DNA of 64,000 bases from RGIG4097 sp937885645 (GCA_937885645.1 CALABJ010000028.1:5270-69269); one strand, 5' to 3'. Counted from the stretch's first letter, positions 1 through 9,117 are shown. The notes: a model not told the origin generated them from the sequence alone. Numbers and translations are program-made.

Positions 1-1
1 T

Positions 2-694
2 TGTCTCAGGGTTTTTTACGAATGCATTGACCGAGATTGTGCTCTCCAAAACAAAACTTAAGTTTCGTTCCTTGTCAACCACTCTATACGTTGCCATTGC
101 ATATTGACCAGACACGCTGAAGCCTTGCAAAACACACACTCTAGCATCATCATATATGGTTATCTCGGCACTTTTAGGAATGTTTTCCGCGATTGAAAAG
201 CCAAACCGACGAAACGCGCTGATACCATATTTATTGCCTATGGCAGTTGCTATTGCATTTACTACTGCTTCTACCGCGCTATTATCTTTGGTTTCAAGAT
301 AGTAATTGAATCCTATCGGATTTACCACTTTTTCGGCTGGATAATAATCTTCAATGAAAGCATTTCCGTCCAACACTAATTTGCCAAACGAAAACTTTTG
401 TCCACGGGGATCAAGAAGTTGTATTCCACAATCTTCTTGGAAAATCTTGACCACCTTGTTGACCTCTATTGTATAACCGATAATTTCTTTGCTGTTGAAA
501 TACAGGTACTTGTCATTTTCTGTCTCTGGATTCGGTGTTTGCAATGCCAAATTGATAAATACACCACACACAGCCAAAGCCGCAGCCAAAAGAACAGACG
601 TCACCACGATGATGGCGATCTTTGCCTTCTTTGTCAATGGCTTCTTCTCTTTTTTGACTGATAAGGAATTGTCTTTCATATTCTCGTTTTTCAT
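2..694 (-). CDS. Hypothetical membrane-anchored protein, 3' part outside the window
   Basis: The reading frame is open from the ATG at 694 down to the left window edge (231 codons seen), so the C-terminus is missing. The start is chosen because a perfect AGGAGG lies at 705-700, five bases upstream; an in-frame ATG at 679 is a weaker alternative. The N-terminus is Lys-rich and cytoplasmic-looking, followed by one hydrophobic segment (about residues 26-50), then a soluble, probably extracellular region. I do not recognise the family. A consensus promoter lies about 70 bases upstream, so the gene is probably transcribed on its own. Confidence 0.75.
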   Translation of the reverse strand, partial: MKNENMKDNSLSVKKEKKPLTKKAKIAIIVVTSVLLAAALAVCGVFINLALQTPNPETENDKYLYFNSKEIIGYTIEVNKVVKIFQEDCGIQLLDPRGQKFSFGKLVLDGNAFIEDYYPAEKVVNPIGFNYYLETKDNSAVEAVVNAIATAIGNKYGISAFRRFGFSIAENIPKSAEITIYDDARVCVLQGFSVSGQYAMATYRVVDKERNLSFVLESTISVNAFVKNPET

Positions 695-761
695 AGTTTC
701 CTCCTGAAAATAAATTTGACGGCACTAGGGGAATTATGATAAGGGGAGTCCCGTCATCTTA

Positions 762-790
762 TTTATATCATACGTGTGCGTACGTGTCAA
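762..790 (-). promoter_or_regulatory. SigA-type promoter of the partial gene ending at 694
   Basis: On the minus strand TTGACA (790-785), a 17-bp spacer and TATAAA (767-762) form a near-consensus vegetative promoter. It drives the partial membrane protein whose start is at 694. Confidence 0.75.
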
Positions 791-806
791 TATTTTGTTT
801 TAATTG

Positions 807-834
807 AAAAACCGACCTGCGTGGCCGGCTTTTT
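807..834 (-). terminator. Terminator after the fprA-hrb operon
   Basis: A hairpin with arms CCGACC and GGCCGG (one mismatch) is flanked by A and T runs. On the minus strand it follows hrb, which ends at 909, and is a rho-independent terminator; it may also work in the other direction. Confidence 0.7.
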
Positions 835-908
835 ATTTTATTTATTGTTATATTATTTCTCTATTATTTATTGAAATATAACCCTTTTTAGGCTTAATTC
901 AATTACGA

Positions 909-1517
909 CTAGTCCAAAGGCTCAAAGTCGCTGGCGGGGTGCTTGCAGAGAGGACAGATGAAGTCGCTGGGGAGAGGGTCGCCTTCATAGACGTATCCGC
1001 AAATCTTGCACACCCAACCCTTTTTCTTGGCAAGTTGAGGCTTGGGCTTCACGTTGGATTGATAATAGCTGTAAGTCATTGTTTCAACCTTTGACAGGTT
1101 TTGTGCTTCTGTCACTGCTGAGATGAACATTCCGTGGGTGTCAAGGTCAATATACTGCTCCACTTCAAGTGAAATGACTGCATTGACGTACTTGGGCAGG
1201 CACACAAGTCCGTTTTCTGTGCGGAGAGGGGTGCATCCTTCAAACTTGTTGACGTTTCTTCCACTTTGGAAACCAAACACCTCAAACACCTTGAAAGGCG
1301 CTTCAGTTGAAAGGCAGTTGACGTTCATCTTGCCAGTAGCCTTGATGGTATCGTGGGAGTAGTTTTGTTTGTTTATGGTGACTGCAACTCTATTTGGAGT
1401 GTTGGTCACTTGGCACACTGTGTTGCACACAAAACCATTGTCCTTTGTGCCGTCGTTGGAGGTGACTACGTAAAGGCCGTAGCCGATGTTGAAAAGTGCT
1501 GTGTTGTCAACTGCCAT
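909..1517 (-). CDS. hrb: High-molecular-weight rubredoxin (flavin reductase-rubredoxin fusion)
   Basis: This two-domain redox protein of 202 residues probably passes electrons from NAD(P)H to the flavodiiron protein encoded just upstream. Residues about 1-150 form a flavin reductase-like FMN-binding split barrel. The C-terminal 40 residues are a rubredoxin with the iron ligands in CKICGYVYEG and CPLCKHP. The ATG at 1517 is preferred because AAGGAG lies ten bases upstream inside the end of fprA; starts two bases apart from the fprA stop indicate translational coupling. The Hrb-FprA pair is known from Moorella as an NO/O2 reductase system; this role is inferred here by homology and gene order. 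Confidence 0.88.
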   Translation of the reverse strand: MAVDNTALFNIGYGLYVVTSNDGTKDNGFVCNTVCQVTNTPNRVAVTINKQNYSHDTIKATGKMNVNCLSTEAPFKVFEVFGFQSGRNVNKFEGCTPLRTENGLVCLPKYVNAVISLEVEQYIDLDTHGMFISAVTEAQNLSKVETMTYSYYQSNVKPKPQLAKKKGWVCKICGYVYEGDPLPSDFICPLCKHPASDFEPLD

Positions 1518-1518
1518 A

Positions 1519-2670
1519 TCAAATAAACTCCTTTGCAAGTGCTTCGATTTCTGCGAGATTTGCTTCGTTCACTGCGGATCTAATTTTGACGTTGGTTTCA
1601 GCAAAGGTCAAGTTCTTTCCACCTTCAAGCATACCCTTCATGATCTTTGTTGCCATAGGTGCCCAGGTGCCGTTTTCCATGAAGCCGATTTGTCTGTTTT
1701 GATAGCCTCTTTCGGTGAGAGCATCGATGAACGTACGCATAAAGGGGAATATGTCGCCGTTGTAGGTGGTGGTTGCAAGGATAAGTTTGCCATACTTGAA
1801 AGCGTCTTCAACTGCTTCTGCCATATCTTCTCTTGCAAGGTCGCAAGTTGACACCTTGGGGCAACCCAATTCCTTCAACTTGTCTGCAAGGAGTTCAACA
1901 GCTTTCTTCGTGTTGCCATAGACAGAGGTGTATGCGATGAAAACGCCCTCTGCTTCAACGCCGTATGAAGACCAAAGGTTGTAGAGGTTGAGATGATATT
2001 CAAGATTTTCAGTGAGGATAGGTCCGTGGAGGGGGCAGATTGTTTGGATGTCAAGGGCGGAAGCCTTCTTCAAAAGGCCTTGCACTTGCACGCCGTACTT
2101 GCCCACGATGCCGAAATAATATCTTCTTGCTTCGCAAGCCCAGTCTTCTTCAACGTCCAGTGCGCCAAATTTGCCAAAAGCGTCTGCTGAGAAGAGAACT
2201 TTATCTTTGTTGTCGTAAGTGACGATGACTTCAGGCCAGTGCACCATAGGTGCGGTGACAAATGTGAGGGTGTGTGCGCCAAGATTGAGGGTGTCGCCTT
2301 CGCCCACTGCCATACGTCTGTCACTAAACTCTGTGCCGAAAAATTGCTTCATCATCACAAAGGACTTTGAGTTGGACACGATGGTTGCATTAGGATATTT
2401 GTCCATAAATGCAACAACACTGCCTGAGTGGTCGGGCTCCATGTGTTGGACGATGAGATAATCAGGTGCTTTGCCGTCAAGGGCTTTGTCGATATTGTCA
2501 AGCCACTCTGCGGTGAAACCTTTATCAACTGAGTCCATAACTGCAACTTTTTCGTCAACGATGAGGTATGAATTGTATGCCATGCCGTTTGGCACAACGT
2601 ATTGTCCTTCAAAAAGGTCAATTTCGTGGTCGTTTACGCCGACGTAAAGAATATCGTTTGAGATTTTCAT
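1519..2670 (-). CDS. fprA: Flavodiiron protein (A-type flavoprotein), O2/NO reductase
   Basis: A 383-residue cytoplasmic flavodiiron protein that reduces O2 to water and/or NO to N2O in anaerobes. The N-terminal metallo-beta-lactamase-like domain carries the diiron ligands, visible as HMEPDHSGS (about residues 80-88) and later His residues including CPLHGPIL. The C-terminal domain is a flavodoxin with the FMN-binding stretch YTSVYGNTKKA. The start at 2670 is supported by AAGGAG seven bases upstream; a longer frame reaching 2733 would begin inside the promoter. It is the first gene of a two-gene operon with the rubredoxin fusion, matching the electron donor-acceptor pair known in clostridia. 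Confidence 0.93.
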   Translation of the reverse strand: MKISNDILYVGVNDHEIDLFEGQYVVPNGMAYNSYLIVDEKVAVMDSVDKGFTAEWLDNIDKALDGKAPDYLIVQHMEPDHSGSVVAFMDKYPNATIVSNSKSFVMMKQFFGTEFSDRRMAVGEGDTLNLGAHTLTFVTAPMVHWPEVIVTYDNKDKVLFSADAFGKFGALDVEEDWACEARRYYFGIVGKYGVQVQGLLKKASALDIQTICPLHGPILTENLEYHLNLYNLWSSYGVEAEGVFIAYTSVYGNTKKAVELLADKLKELGCPKVSTCDLAREDMAEAVEDAFKYGKLILATTTYNGDIFPFMRTFIDALTERGYQNRQIGFMENGTWAPMATKIMKGMLEGGKNLTFAETNVKIRSAVNEANLAEIEALAKEFI

Positions 2671-2704
2671 TGTTTTCTCCTTGGAATTTCTGTTTGGTGT
2701 ATAT

Positions 2705-2733
2705 ATTATATCACCAAATATGCCGATTGACAA
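2705..2733 (-). promoter_or_regulatory. SigA-type promoter of fprA-hrb
   Basis: On the minus strand TTGTCA (2733-2728), 17 bp and TATAAT (2710-2705) precede fprA. The leader is about 30 nt and contains the AAGGAG ribosome site. Confidence 0.75.
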
Positions 2734-2800
2734 TAATTCCCTATTTGCTTTTTTCTCTTATTTTGCCCTTAAATCAAGTGCAAAATTCACTGCGCCGTGA

Positions 2801-2806
2801 TATAAT
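2801..2806 (+). promoter_or_regulatory. Putative -10 element of the ABC exporter gene
   Basis: TATAAT lies only 15 nt upstream of the start codon at 2822. The matching -35 position (GTGCAA) is poor. The short distance predicts a leader of about ten bases containing a weak GGCGGTG ribosome site. Confidence 0.4.
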
Positions 2807-2821
2807 TTTGGCGGTGATACT

Positions 2822-4600
2822 ATGAAAAAGAATTTAGACAAGAAAAACCAAAGTTTGTTCAAAAAGTTTATTGCGTACTACAAGCCCCACAAAAAGACTT
2901 TTACCCTTGATATGCTTTGCTCGTTTATTTTTTCTGTGGTGGGACTTTTGTACCCTATGATGACAACCCAAATTCTTGACGTCTACATCCCAAACGGAAT
3001 GATAAAGGAAATCCTCATAATGTCCGCAGTGCTTCTTGCGGTCTATTTCCTCCGCGCCGGAATGAACTACTACATCAACTACTACGGTCACGTCATGGGT
3101 GTGAAGATGCAGTCCCAGATGCGCAGTGACCTTTTCAGCCATCTTGAAAAACTGCCCTATTCCTTCTACGACAACAACGAAACAGGTCAACTTATGGCAC
3201 GTATGACCAACGACCTTTTCAACGTCAGTGAACTTGCTCACCACGGCCCTGAAAACCTTTTCATCACCTCATTTATGACGGTGAGTGCATTCATATATCT
3301 CTGCACAATCAGCTGGAAACTTTCCCTCATCATCTTCGCCTTCCTGCCCTTCCTCATCCTAATTGCTTGGGCATCAAGAAAGAATATGACAAAGGCTTTC
3401 CAAAAGAGCCGTGAAGAAATTGGCAACATCAACGCTTGCCTTGAAAACAGCATTGCAGGCATCCGTGTCACAAAGGCATACGCCAACGCCGAGCACGAAC
3501 AAGAGCGCTTTGAAAAGAGCAATATGGGCTTTGTGAAAGCACGCTCAAAAGCCTACAAAGCAATGGGCACTTTCAGCAGCAGTATGAACCTTGTGACAAG
3601 TGTGTATAACGTCATCGTTCTCCTTGCAGGGGGCCTCTTCTGCATCTACGACAGCGCCAACTTTGACTATGTTGATTTGGTTGCATTTATGTTGTCAATA
3701 AATCTGTTCATTTCACCAATTCAAACGTTAATCACCTTCTTTGAGCAACTTCAAGACGGGATTACGGGATTTAAGCGCTTTGACGACATCATGGTGACAC
3801 CCGTTGAAGAGGACAAAGAAGACGCCCTTGAAGTGGAAAGATTTGAGGGAGAAATCGCCTTTGAAAACGTCACTTTTGGCTATGATGAAAGGACAGTCAT
3901 TGACAATATTTCCTTGACAATCCCCAAAGGAAAAACCTATGCTCTCGTAGGCGCAAGCGGTGGTGGAAAGACAACACTCTGTCACCTTGTGCCCAAGTTC
4001 TATCCTGTTGAAAACGGAGATATCAAAATTGACGGCACAAGCATAAAAGACATCACCAACCGCTCACTCCGTCAAAACATCGGCATTGTCCAACAAGACG
4101 TATTTCTCTTCACAGGCACCTTCCGTGACAACATTGCATACGGAGACATCAATGCCACTGAGGAGCAAATTGTTGAGGCTGCAAAAAAGGCAAACATCCA
4201 CGACTATATCGTCAGCCTTGAAAAGGGCTATGACACCGAAATCGGTGAGAGAGGCATCAAGCTTTCAGGTGGACAAAAGCAACGTCTTTCAATTGCAAGA
4301 GTGTTCCTCAAAAACCCCTCAATCCTCATCCTTGACGAAGCCACCTCTGCCCTTGACAACGCAACCGAAACCCTCATCCAAAACGCATTGTCAGACCTCT
4401 GCGTGGGCAGGACGACAATTGTGGTTGCACACCGCTTGTCAACAATCCACAACGCAGACAAGATCGTTGTCATCAACAAAGGCAGAATTGAAGAAAGTGG
4501 CTCTCACGACGAGCTCATTGCCCTTGACGGCATCTACAAGAAACTCCACGATGCTCAATACAAAGACGGCAACCTAGACGGACTGATTGATTGCAATTGA
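2822..4600 (+). CDS. ABC transporter, fused permease and ATPase (multidrug/lipid exporter type)
   Basis: A 592-residue half-transporter expected to act as a homodimer in the cytoplasmic membrane. The first about 330 residues are an exporter-type transmembrane domain with six predicted helices. The C-terminal ATPase domain has Walker A GASGGGKTT (376-384), signature LSGGQKQR (from about 481), Walker B ILILDEATSALD (about 499-510) and the H-loop VVAHRLST. This is the MsbA/LmrA-like architecture; the substrate cannot be predicted. It stands alone, divergent from fprA, with a start codon very close to its putative -10 box. Confidence 0.9.
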   Translation: MKKNLDKKNQSLFKKFIAYYKPHKKTFTLDMLCSFIFSVVGLLYPMMTTQILDVYIPNGMIKEILIMSAVLLAVYFLRAGMNYYINYYGHVMGVKMQSQMRSDLFSHLEKLPYSFYDNNETGQLMARMTNDLFNVSELAHHGPENLFITSFMTVSAFIYLCTISWKLSLIIFAFLPFLILIAWASRKNMTKAFQKSREEIGNINACLENSIAGIRVTKAYANAEHEQERFEKSNMGFVKARSKAYKAMGTFSSSMNLVTSVYNVIVLLAGGLFCIYDSANFDYVDLVAFMLSINLFISPIQTLITFFEQLQDGITGFKRFDDIMVTPVEEDKEDALEVERFEGEIAFENVTFGYDERTVIDNISLTIPKGKTYALVGASGGGKTTLCHLVPKFYPVENGDIKIDGTSIKDITNRSLRQNIGIVQQDVFLFTGTFRDNIAYGDINATEEQIVEAAKKANIHDYIVSLEKGYDTEIGERGIKLSGGQKQRLSIARVFLKNPSILILDEATSALDNATETLIQNALSDLCVGRTTIVVAHRLSTIHNADKIVVINKGRIEESGSHDELIALDGIYKKLHDAQYKDGNLDGLIDCN

Positions 4601-4688
4601 CAAAAAGCACTCCAACACGGAGCGCATGTATAAAATCAACGCAAGTGGCAAATACTACCCTTGCTCAAATATGGGCAAAGGAGTAAAA

Positions 4689-4829
4689 ATGGAAAATAAC
4701 ACCAAAAACAAAACAACAAACAATGCAAACAAAGCCCAAAAGGCAACAACAAAGAACACAGCAAACGTCAAAAACAAGACAGCAAACACAAAGAATTGTG
4801 GCAAAGGCTGTGACTGTAAGGAAAGATAA
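4689..4829 (+). CDS. Small Lys/Asn/Thr-rich protein with a Cys-rich tail
   Basis: A 46-residue protein starting at 4689, behind AAAGGAG. An upstream in-frame extension to 4587 lacks a ribosome site and would overlap the ABC gene. The body is almost entirely Asn, Lys, Thr and Ala, and it ends NCGKGCDCKER, with three cysteines in a metal-binding-like spacing. Translation is plausible because of the good ribosome site and the terminator directly after the stop. No family is recognised; a small nucleic-acid-binding or metal-binding role is only a guess. Confidence 0.55.
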   Translation: MENNTKNKTTNNANKAQKATTKNTANVKNKTANTKNCGKGCDCKER

Positions 4830-4837
4830 CTTACAAA

Positions 4838-4862
4838 AAAAGAGCGACAACGTCGCTCTTTT
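4838..4862 (+). terminator. Bidirectional terminator
   Basis: An 11-bp perfect stem (AAAGAGCGAC and complement) with a 3-nt loop and a following T run. It ends the ABC exporter/small gene unit and may also serve cysS from the other side. Confidence 0.85.
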
Positions 4863-4939
4863 CTTTTATCCTTTTTTGATTTGAGTTTGATGTTTATCTT
4901 GTCAATTTTGTGTTTGGCAAGTTAGAATATCGCCTTCAA

Positions 4940-6355
4940 TTACAGCTTTTCAACCACTGCGCCGTCTTTGGTGTCCTTGACGGAATAACCGAGGGCGGTG
5001 ATTTTGGCTCTTATTTCATCGGCAAGTGCCCAGTTTTTGTTTGCCTTGGCTTCTGCCCTTTCATTGACAAGTGCCATAACTTCGGCAGGAGCATCGTTTG
5101 AAGGGGTTTCATCAACCTTCTTTGCCTCTGCTCTTGCAATGTAGGTTTTGGGGTCTTCACGGAAGAAACCAAGAAGACCATAGGTCTTTTTCAGCACTGC
5201 AACGTCGTCTGTTGCGGTGTTGTCGCCGGTGTTGACCTTTGCCTTAATCTTCTTGAAAATGCCGAAGAGGTTTGCAAGGGCTTTTGCGGTGTTGAAGTCA
5301 TCGTCCATACATTGTTTGAAGCTGTCTTCAATGCCTTGGCTGTCGGTGTCACCGTGGTCTGTGCCAAATTTTGCATAGACGCTTTCAATGACCTTGTAAA
5401 AGCCTGTCAAATGCTTTTCTGCCTCGGGGAAGAGGGTGTCGGTCACGTTGATGTCACCACGATAGTTGGTTTGAAGGAGTGCAAACTTGATGGTTTCAGG
5501 GTGGTATGCTTCAAGAAGGTCGTGAAGCACAAGGCTGTTGCCCAGTGATTTGGACATCTTTTGTCCGTTGACTTTGATGAGTCCGTTGTGAATCCAATAT
5601 TTTGCAAAAGTCTTGCCGGTGAGGGCTTCGGTTTGTGCGATTTCATTTTCGTGGTGAGGGAAGATGAGGTCTCGTCCACCGCCGTGAATGTCGATTTGAT
5701 CACCAAAGGCTTTCATATTCATTGCAGAGCATTCGATATGCCAACCGGGACGGCCTTTGCCCCAAGGTGATTCCCAGTAAGGTTCGCCCTCTTTTGCGGA
5801 TTTCCACAGAGCAAAATCCAAAGGATTTTGTTTGTTATCTTCATTTTCTATGCGGACACTTTCAAAGGCGTCTTCAAGTTTTCTACCACTAAGCTTGCCG
5901 TATCCAGAGAAACTTTCCACTGCAAAGTATACGTCGCCTTCACTGGTTGCATAGGCGTGACCCTTTTCAATGAGTTTTGCGATGAAGTCCATGATGCCGT
6001 CCATGGTGCAGGTTGCTTTCAACCACACGTCAGGGTCGTCCACTTGAAGTGCTCTCATTTCCTGGTCAATCTTGGCAATCATCATCTCTGCATACTTGTC
6101 TGCAGGGATACCTGTTTCATGGGATTTGGCAATGATTTTGTCGTCCACGTCGGTGTAGTTGCGTGCGTAAGTGACGTCATAACCACTCATCACTAAATAC
6201 TTGCGGATGATGTCGTAAATCAGTGCTTGATAGGCGTGACCGATGTGTGCTTCGCCACTGACGGTGATACCGCAGGCGTACATTGTCACTTTGCCTTCGT
6301 GTAGAGGAACAAATTGCTCCTTCTTTCTTGTCATTGTGTTGTAAATTCTAAGCAT
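4940..6355 (-). CDS. cysS: Cysteinyl-tRNA synthetase
   Basis: A 471-residue class I synthetase that charges tRNA-Cys in the cytoplasm. The HIGH motif is at residues 37-40 and KMSKS at 266-270. The zinc ligands fall at Cys28, Cys209, His234 and Glu238, the same numbering as in the well-studied E. coli enzyme. The length is normal for the family. The residues before HIGH read CGITVSGEA, which differs from the usual CGPTVYD-type sequence and marks a divergent clade. It lies downstream of cysE, the common cysE-cysS pairing that links cysteine synthesis with cysteine charging. Confidence 0.97.
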   Translation of the reverse strand: MLRIYNTMTRKKEQFVPLHEGKVTMYACGITVSGEAHIGHAYQALIYDIIRKYLVMSGYDVTYARNYTDVDDKIIAKSHETGIPADKYAEMMIAKIDQEMRALQVDDPDVWLKATCTMDGIMDFIAKLIEKGHAYATSEGDVYFAVESFSGYGKLSGRKLEDAFESVRIENEDNKQNPLDFALWKSAKEGEPYWESPWGKGRPGWHIECSAMNMKAFGDQIDIHGGGRDLIFPHHENEIAQTEALTGKTFAKYWIHNGLIKVNGQKMSKSLGNSLVLHDLLEAYHPETIKFALLQTNYRGDINVTDTLFPEAEKHLTGFYKVIESVYAKFGTDHGDTDSQGIEDSFKQCMDDDFNTAKALANLFGIFKKIKAKVNTGDNTATDDVAVLKKTYGLLGFFREDPKTYIARAEAKKVDETPSNDAPAEVMALVNERAEAKANKNWALADEIRAKITALGYSVKDTKDGAVVEKL

Positions 6356-6373
6356 AAAATCCCTCTTTTAGCT

Positions 6374-6392
6374 GTCAAGCGCAAGGCTTGAC
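6374..6392 (-). other. Hairpin between cysE and cysS
   Basis: A 7-bp perfect inverted repeat (GTCAAGC, 5-nt loop, complement) lies 20 nt before the cysS start. There is no T run right after it, so it is more likely an mRNA processing or stability element than a terminator. Confidence 0.4.
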
Positions 6393-6443
6393 TTCTCTCT
6401 CTTTTGCTTTTCGGGTTTGTATTTTTTGTTTGTTTTCGTGATT

Positions 6444-7148
6444 CTAATCGGCTTTTTCGCACTCATCAGCATTGACGGGAGCGTTGTTTTCATCAATGGT
6501 TATGGAGTATCTGCAAGCACGGATGCCTGCGTTCTTTTCAAGCTCATATATGCGGTCATTAAGTCGCTTGAATTCCTCCATAATAGGGTCGGGGAGAAGC
6601 ACTTGGTCCATGTCGGCAACTCTCTTGCCTGCTTGCTTCACCACTCGTCCCGGCACACCTACAACGGTGGAGTGAGGGGGCACTGATTTCAGTACCACAC
6701 TGCCTGCGCCGATTTTGCTTCCTGTGCCTATTGTCAAAGGTCCAAGGACTTTTGCCCCTGCCGACACCATGACACCCTCTTCAAGGGTGGGGTGACGCTT
6801 GCCTATATCTTTGCCTGTGCCACCCAAAGTGACACCTTGATAAAGTATGCAGTTGTCGCCGACCTCAGCGGTTTCACCTATGACGACACCTGCACCGTGG
6901 TCAATCATAACACTCTTGCCTATCTTTGCGCCCGGGTGTATTTCAACACCCGTGTGCCTGCGTGACGTGTTTGCCACTATGCGCGCAAGGGTTTTGTGAC
7001 CGCTTGTCCAAAGGTTGTGGGCGGTGATATGTGAGCAAAGTGCCTTGTAGCCTGCATAAGTAAGGCGCACCGCAATACGATTGGTTGCGGCAGGGTCACT
7101 TTCCATAACCTTTTCAAGATAACTCTTTTTCAGTTGCGCCTTTGTCAT
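6444..7148 (-). CDS. cysE: Serine O-acetyltransferase
   Basis: A 234-residue enzyme that makes O-acetylserine from serine and acetyl-CoA, the first committed step of cysteine synthesis. The N-terminal helical region is followed by a left-handed beta-helix of hexapeptide repeats (about residues 60-170). Family motifs such as DHGAGVVIGETAEVGDN with the catalytic His/Asp are visible. It follows ftsH by 34 nt and precedes cysS, so the three may be co-transcribed with partial termination at the hairpin before cysE. Confidence 0.95.
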   Translation of the reverse strand: MTKAQLKKSYLEKVMESDPAATNRIAVRLTYAGYKALCSHITAHNLWTSGHKTLARIVANTSRRHTGVEIHPGAKIGKSVMIDHGAGVVIGETAEVGDNCILYQGVTLGGTGKDIGKRHPTLEEGVMVSAGAKVLGPLTIGTGSKIGAGSVVLKSVPPHSTVVGVPGRVVKQAGKRVADMDQVLLPDPIMEEFKRLNDRIYELEKNAGIRACRYSITIDENNAPVNADECEKAD

Positions 7149-7155
7149 AACTATG

Positions 7156-7177
7156 AAAGGACGGCAATGCCGTCCTT
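7156..7177 (-). terminator. Intercistronic hairpin between ftsH and cysE
   Basis: AAGGACGGC pairs with GCCGTCCTT around a 3-nt loop, followed on the minus strand by a short T run that reaches the cysE start. It is probably an attenuating terminator. The same AAGGACGGC stem recurs at 54245-54269. Confidence 0.55.
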
Positions 7178-7182
7178 ATATA

Positions 7183-9117
7183 CTATTCTTCTTTATCCTC
7201 AGTGGGTGCAACTTCGGTTGCATCTTCAACTGCCAATTCAGGAAGGGTGTCTTCTTGCATTGCAGGGTGGACAGGTCTTTCAATTTCAGGAGTTGTGGGA
7301 TCATCAAAGAGAAGGTCGATTTCTTCTTCGTAGATGGTTTCCTTCTCATAGAGAAGTTTGACCATTGCGTCCATAACTCTGCGGTGCTCTTTGAGGATTG
7401 CAAGAGCTTTTTGATATTGCTCGTCAAGGATGCGCTTGACTTCCTCATCAATCTTTGCAGCAACAGCGTCACTGTAATTCAGTTGAGTTTGATAATCTCT
7501 GCCAAGGAAAACTTCTTCGCTTGCGCCAAGATACATTGTGCCGAGGGTTTCACTCATACCCCATTCGGTGACCATCTTACGTGCCAGTTTGCTTGCCCGT
7601 TGAATATCGTTGCTTGCACCTGTTGAAACATCCTTGATGACGATTTCTTCTGCGGCTCTGCCACCGAGAAGCATTGTGATGTTGTCAAGAAGCTTTTGCT
7701 TGGTCATATGGTTGTCATCATTGGTGGGCAAGGTGATTGTGTATCCTGCTGCTTGACCACGAGGAATGATGCTGACTTCGTGGACGTTGTCACAATATTT
7801 CACACTCTTTGCAATGATTGCGTGACCACTTTCATGATATGCAGTGATGCGCTTGTCTGTTTCGGTGATGACACGGCTCTTCTTTGCAGGGCCTGCGATG
7901 ACCTTGTTGATTGCTTCACTGATGTCGTGCATATTGATTGCCTTTCTATCCTCACGGGCGGCAAGGATTGCTGCTTCGTTGAGCATATTTTCAATGTCTG
8001 CACCGGTGAATCCTGCCGTAAGACGTGCAACGTTTTTGAAATTGACGTCGCTTGCAAGAGGTTTGTTGCGTGAGTGCACCTTCATGATTTCTTCTCTGCC
8101 CTTGACGTCGGGGACGTTGACGTAAACTTGTCTGTCAAATCTGCCCGGACGCATAAGTGCGGGGTCGAGGATGTCTGCACGGTTGGTTGCAGCCATGACG
8201 ATGATGCTATCGCTTGACTCAAAACCGTCCATTTGAACGAGGAGTTGGTTCAAAGTTTGTTCTCTTTCATCGTTGCCACCGCCAAGACCTGCGCCACGTT
8301 GACGGCCAACTGCATCGATTTCATCGATGAAGACGATGCAAGGCATATTCTTTTTGGCTTGGTCAAAAAGGTCACGGACACGTGATGCGCCCACACCCAC
8401 GAACATTTCAACAAAGTCTGAGCCTGAAATTGAGAAGAAAGGCACGTTTGCTTCACCTGCCACTGCCTTTGCAAACAAGGTTTTACCTGTTCCGGGAGGG
8501 CCGACAAGAAGGACACCTTTGGGGATTCTTGCGCCGATTTCGGTGAACTTTTTGGGATTCTTCAAGAAATCGACAATCTCTTGAAGCTCTTGCTTTTCTT
8601 CTTCTGCACCAGCCACGTCAACAAAACGAACTTTGCTGTTGGCGATTTTGTTTGCCTTTGTTTTGCCAAAGTCCATTGCCTTGTTGTTGACGTTGGCACT
8701 TCTTCTCATAATAAACAAAAGGAGAAGTCCGCCCACAATGAGGACGATGATAGGCACGATAAAGGTGCTGAGGTTTGCACTTGATGAGGGATCATCATAA
8801 AGTACGGTCACACTGGGTGCACCCTCTTCTTGCCACTTTGCAAGGGTTTGTTCAAAGGCTGTTCTTGATGCGATATGGGCATAGTAGTCATAATCTTCTG
8901 CGCCGACGAGCAGGATTTTGACTCTGTAATTTCCTTCAACTGAAAATGCGGCAACCCTGCCACTCTTGTACATACCTTCAAGAGTTGCGCTGGTCTTGTC
9001 GCTGTTGAGGTACGGCACTTCTTCGGGTCCAGTCAAACTGAACGCCAAGATGATTGCAACGATTGCAAGCACCACCACTGCGCCGATAATCAAAAATTTT
9101 TTTGTAGTAGGTTTCAT
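7183..9117 (-). CDS. ftsH: ATP-dependent zinc metalloprotease FtsH
   Basis: A 644-residue membrane-bound AAA protease that degrades damaged membrane proteins and regulators as a hexamer. Two membrane segments (about residues 8-28 and 117-137) flank an extracytoplasmic domain. The AAA module has Walker A GPPGTGKT (206-213), Walker B VFIDEID (262-268) and the second region of homology ending MRPGRFDR. The zinc-protease motif HESGH is at 428-432 (HExxH). The start at 9117 follows a GGAGG, and a consensus promoter lies about 90 nt upstream. A Glu/Asp/Thr-rich tail ends the protein. Confidence 0.97.
   Translation of the reverse strand: MKPTTKKFLIIGAVVVLAIVAIILAFSLTGPEEVPYLNSDKTSATLEGMYKSGRVAAFSVEGNYRVKILLVGAEDYDYYAHIASRTAFEQTLAKWQEEGAPSVTVLYDDPSSSANLSTFIVPIIVLIVGGLLLLFIMRRSANVNNKAMDFGKTKANKIANSKVRFVDVAGAEEEKQELQEIVDFLKNPKKFTEIGARIPKGVLLVGPPGTGKTLFAKAVAGEANVPFFSISGSDFVEMFVGVGASRVRDLFDQAKKNMPCIVFIDEIDAVGRQRGAGLGGGNDEREQTLNQLLVQMDGFESSDSIIVMAATNRADILDPALMRPGRFDRQVYVNVPDVKGREEIMKVHSRNKPLASDVNFKNVARLTAGFTGADIENMLNEAAILAAREDRKAINMHDISEAINKVIAGPAKKSRVITETDKRITAYHESGHAIIAKSVKYCDNVHEVSIIPRGQAAGYTITLPTNDDNHMTKQKLLDNITMLLGGRAAEEIVIKDVSTGASNDIQRASKLARKMVTEWGMSETLGTMYLGASEEVFLGRDYQTQLNYSDAVAAKIDEEVKRILDEQYQKALAILKEHRRVMDAMVKLLYEKETIYEEEIDLLFDDPTTPEIERPVHPAMQEDTLPELAVEDATEVAPTEDKEE

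Noticed and set aside
398..707. Plus-strand frames over the first gene
   Set aside because: They are the shadow of the minus-strand gene, which has a consensus promoter, a perfect ribosome site and a continuous frame to the window edge.
1518..1538. Longer N-terminus for the rubredoxin fusion starting at 1538
   Set aside because: It would place the start before its own AAGGAG, which instead fits the ATG at 1517.
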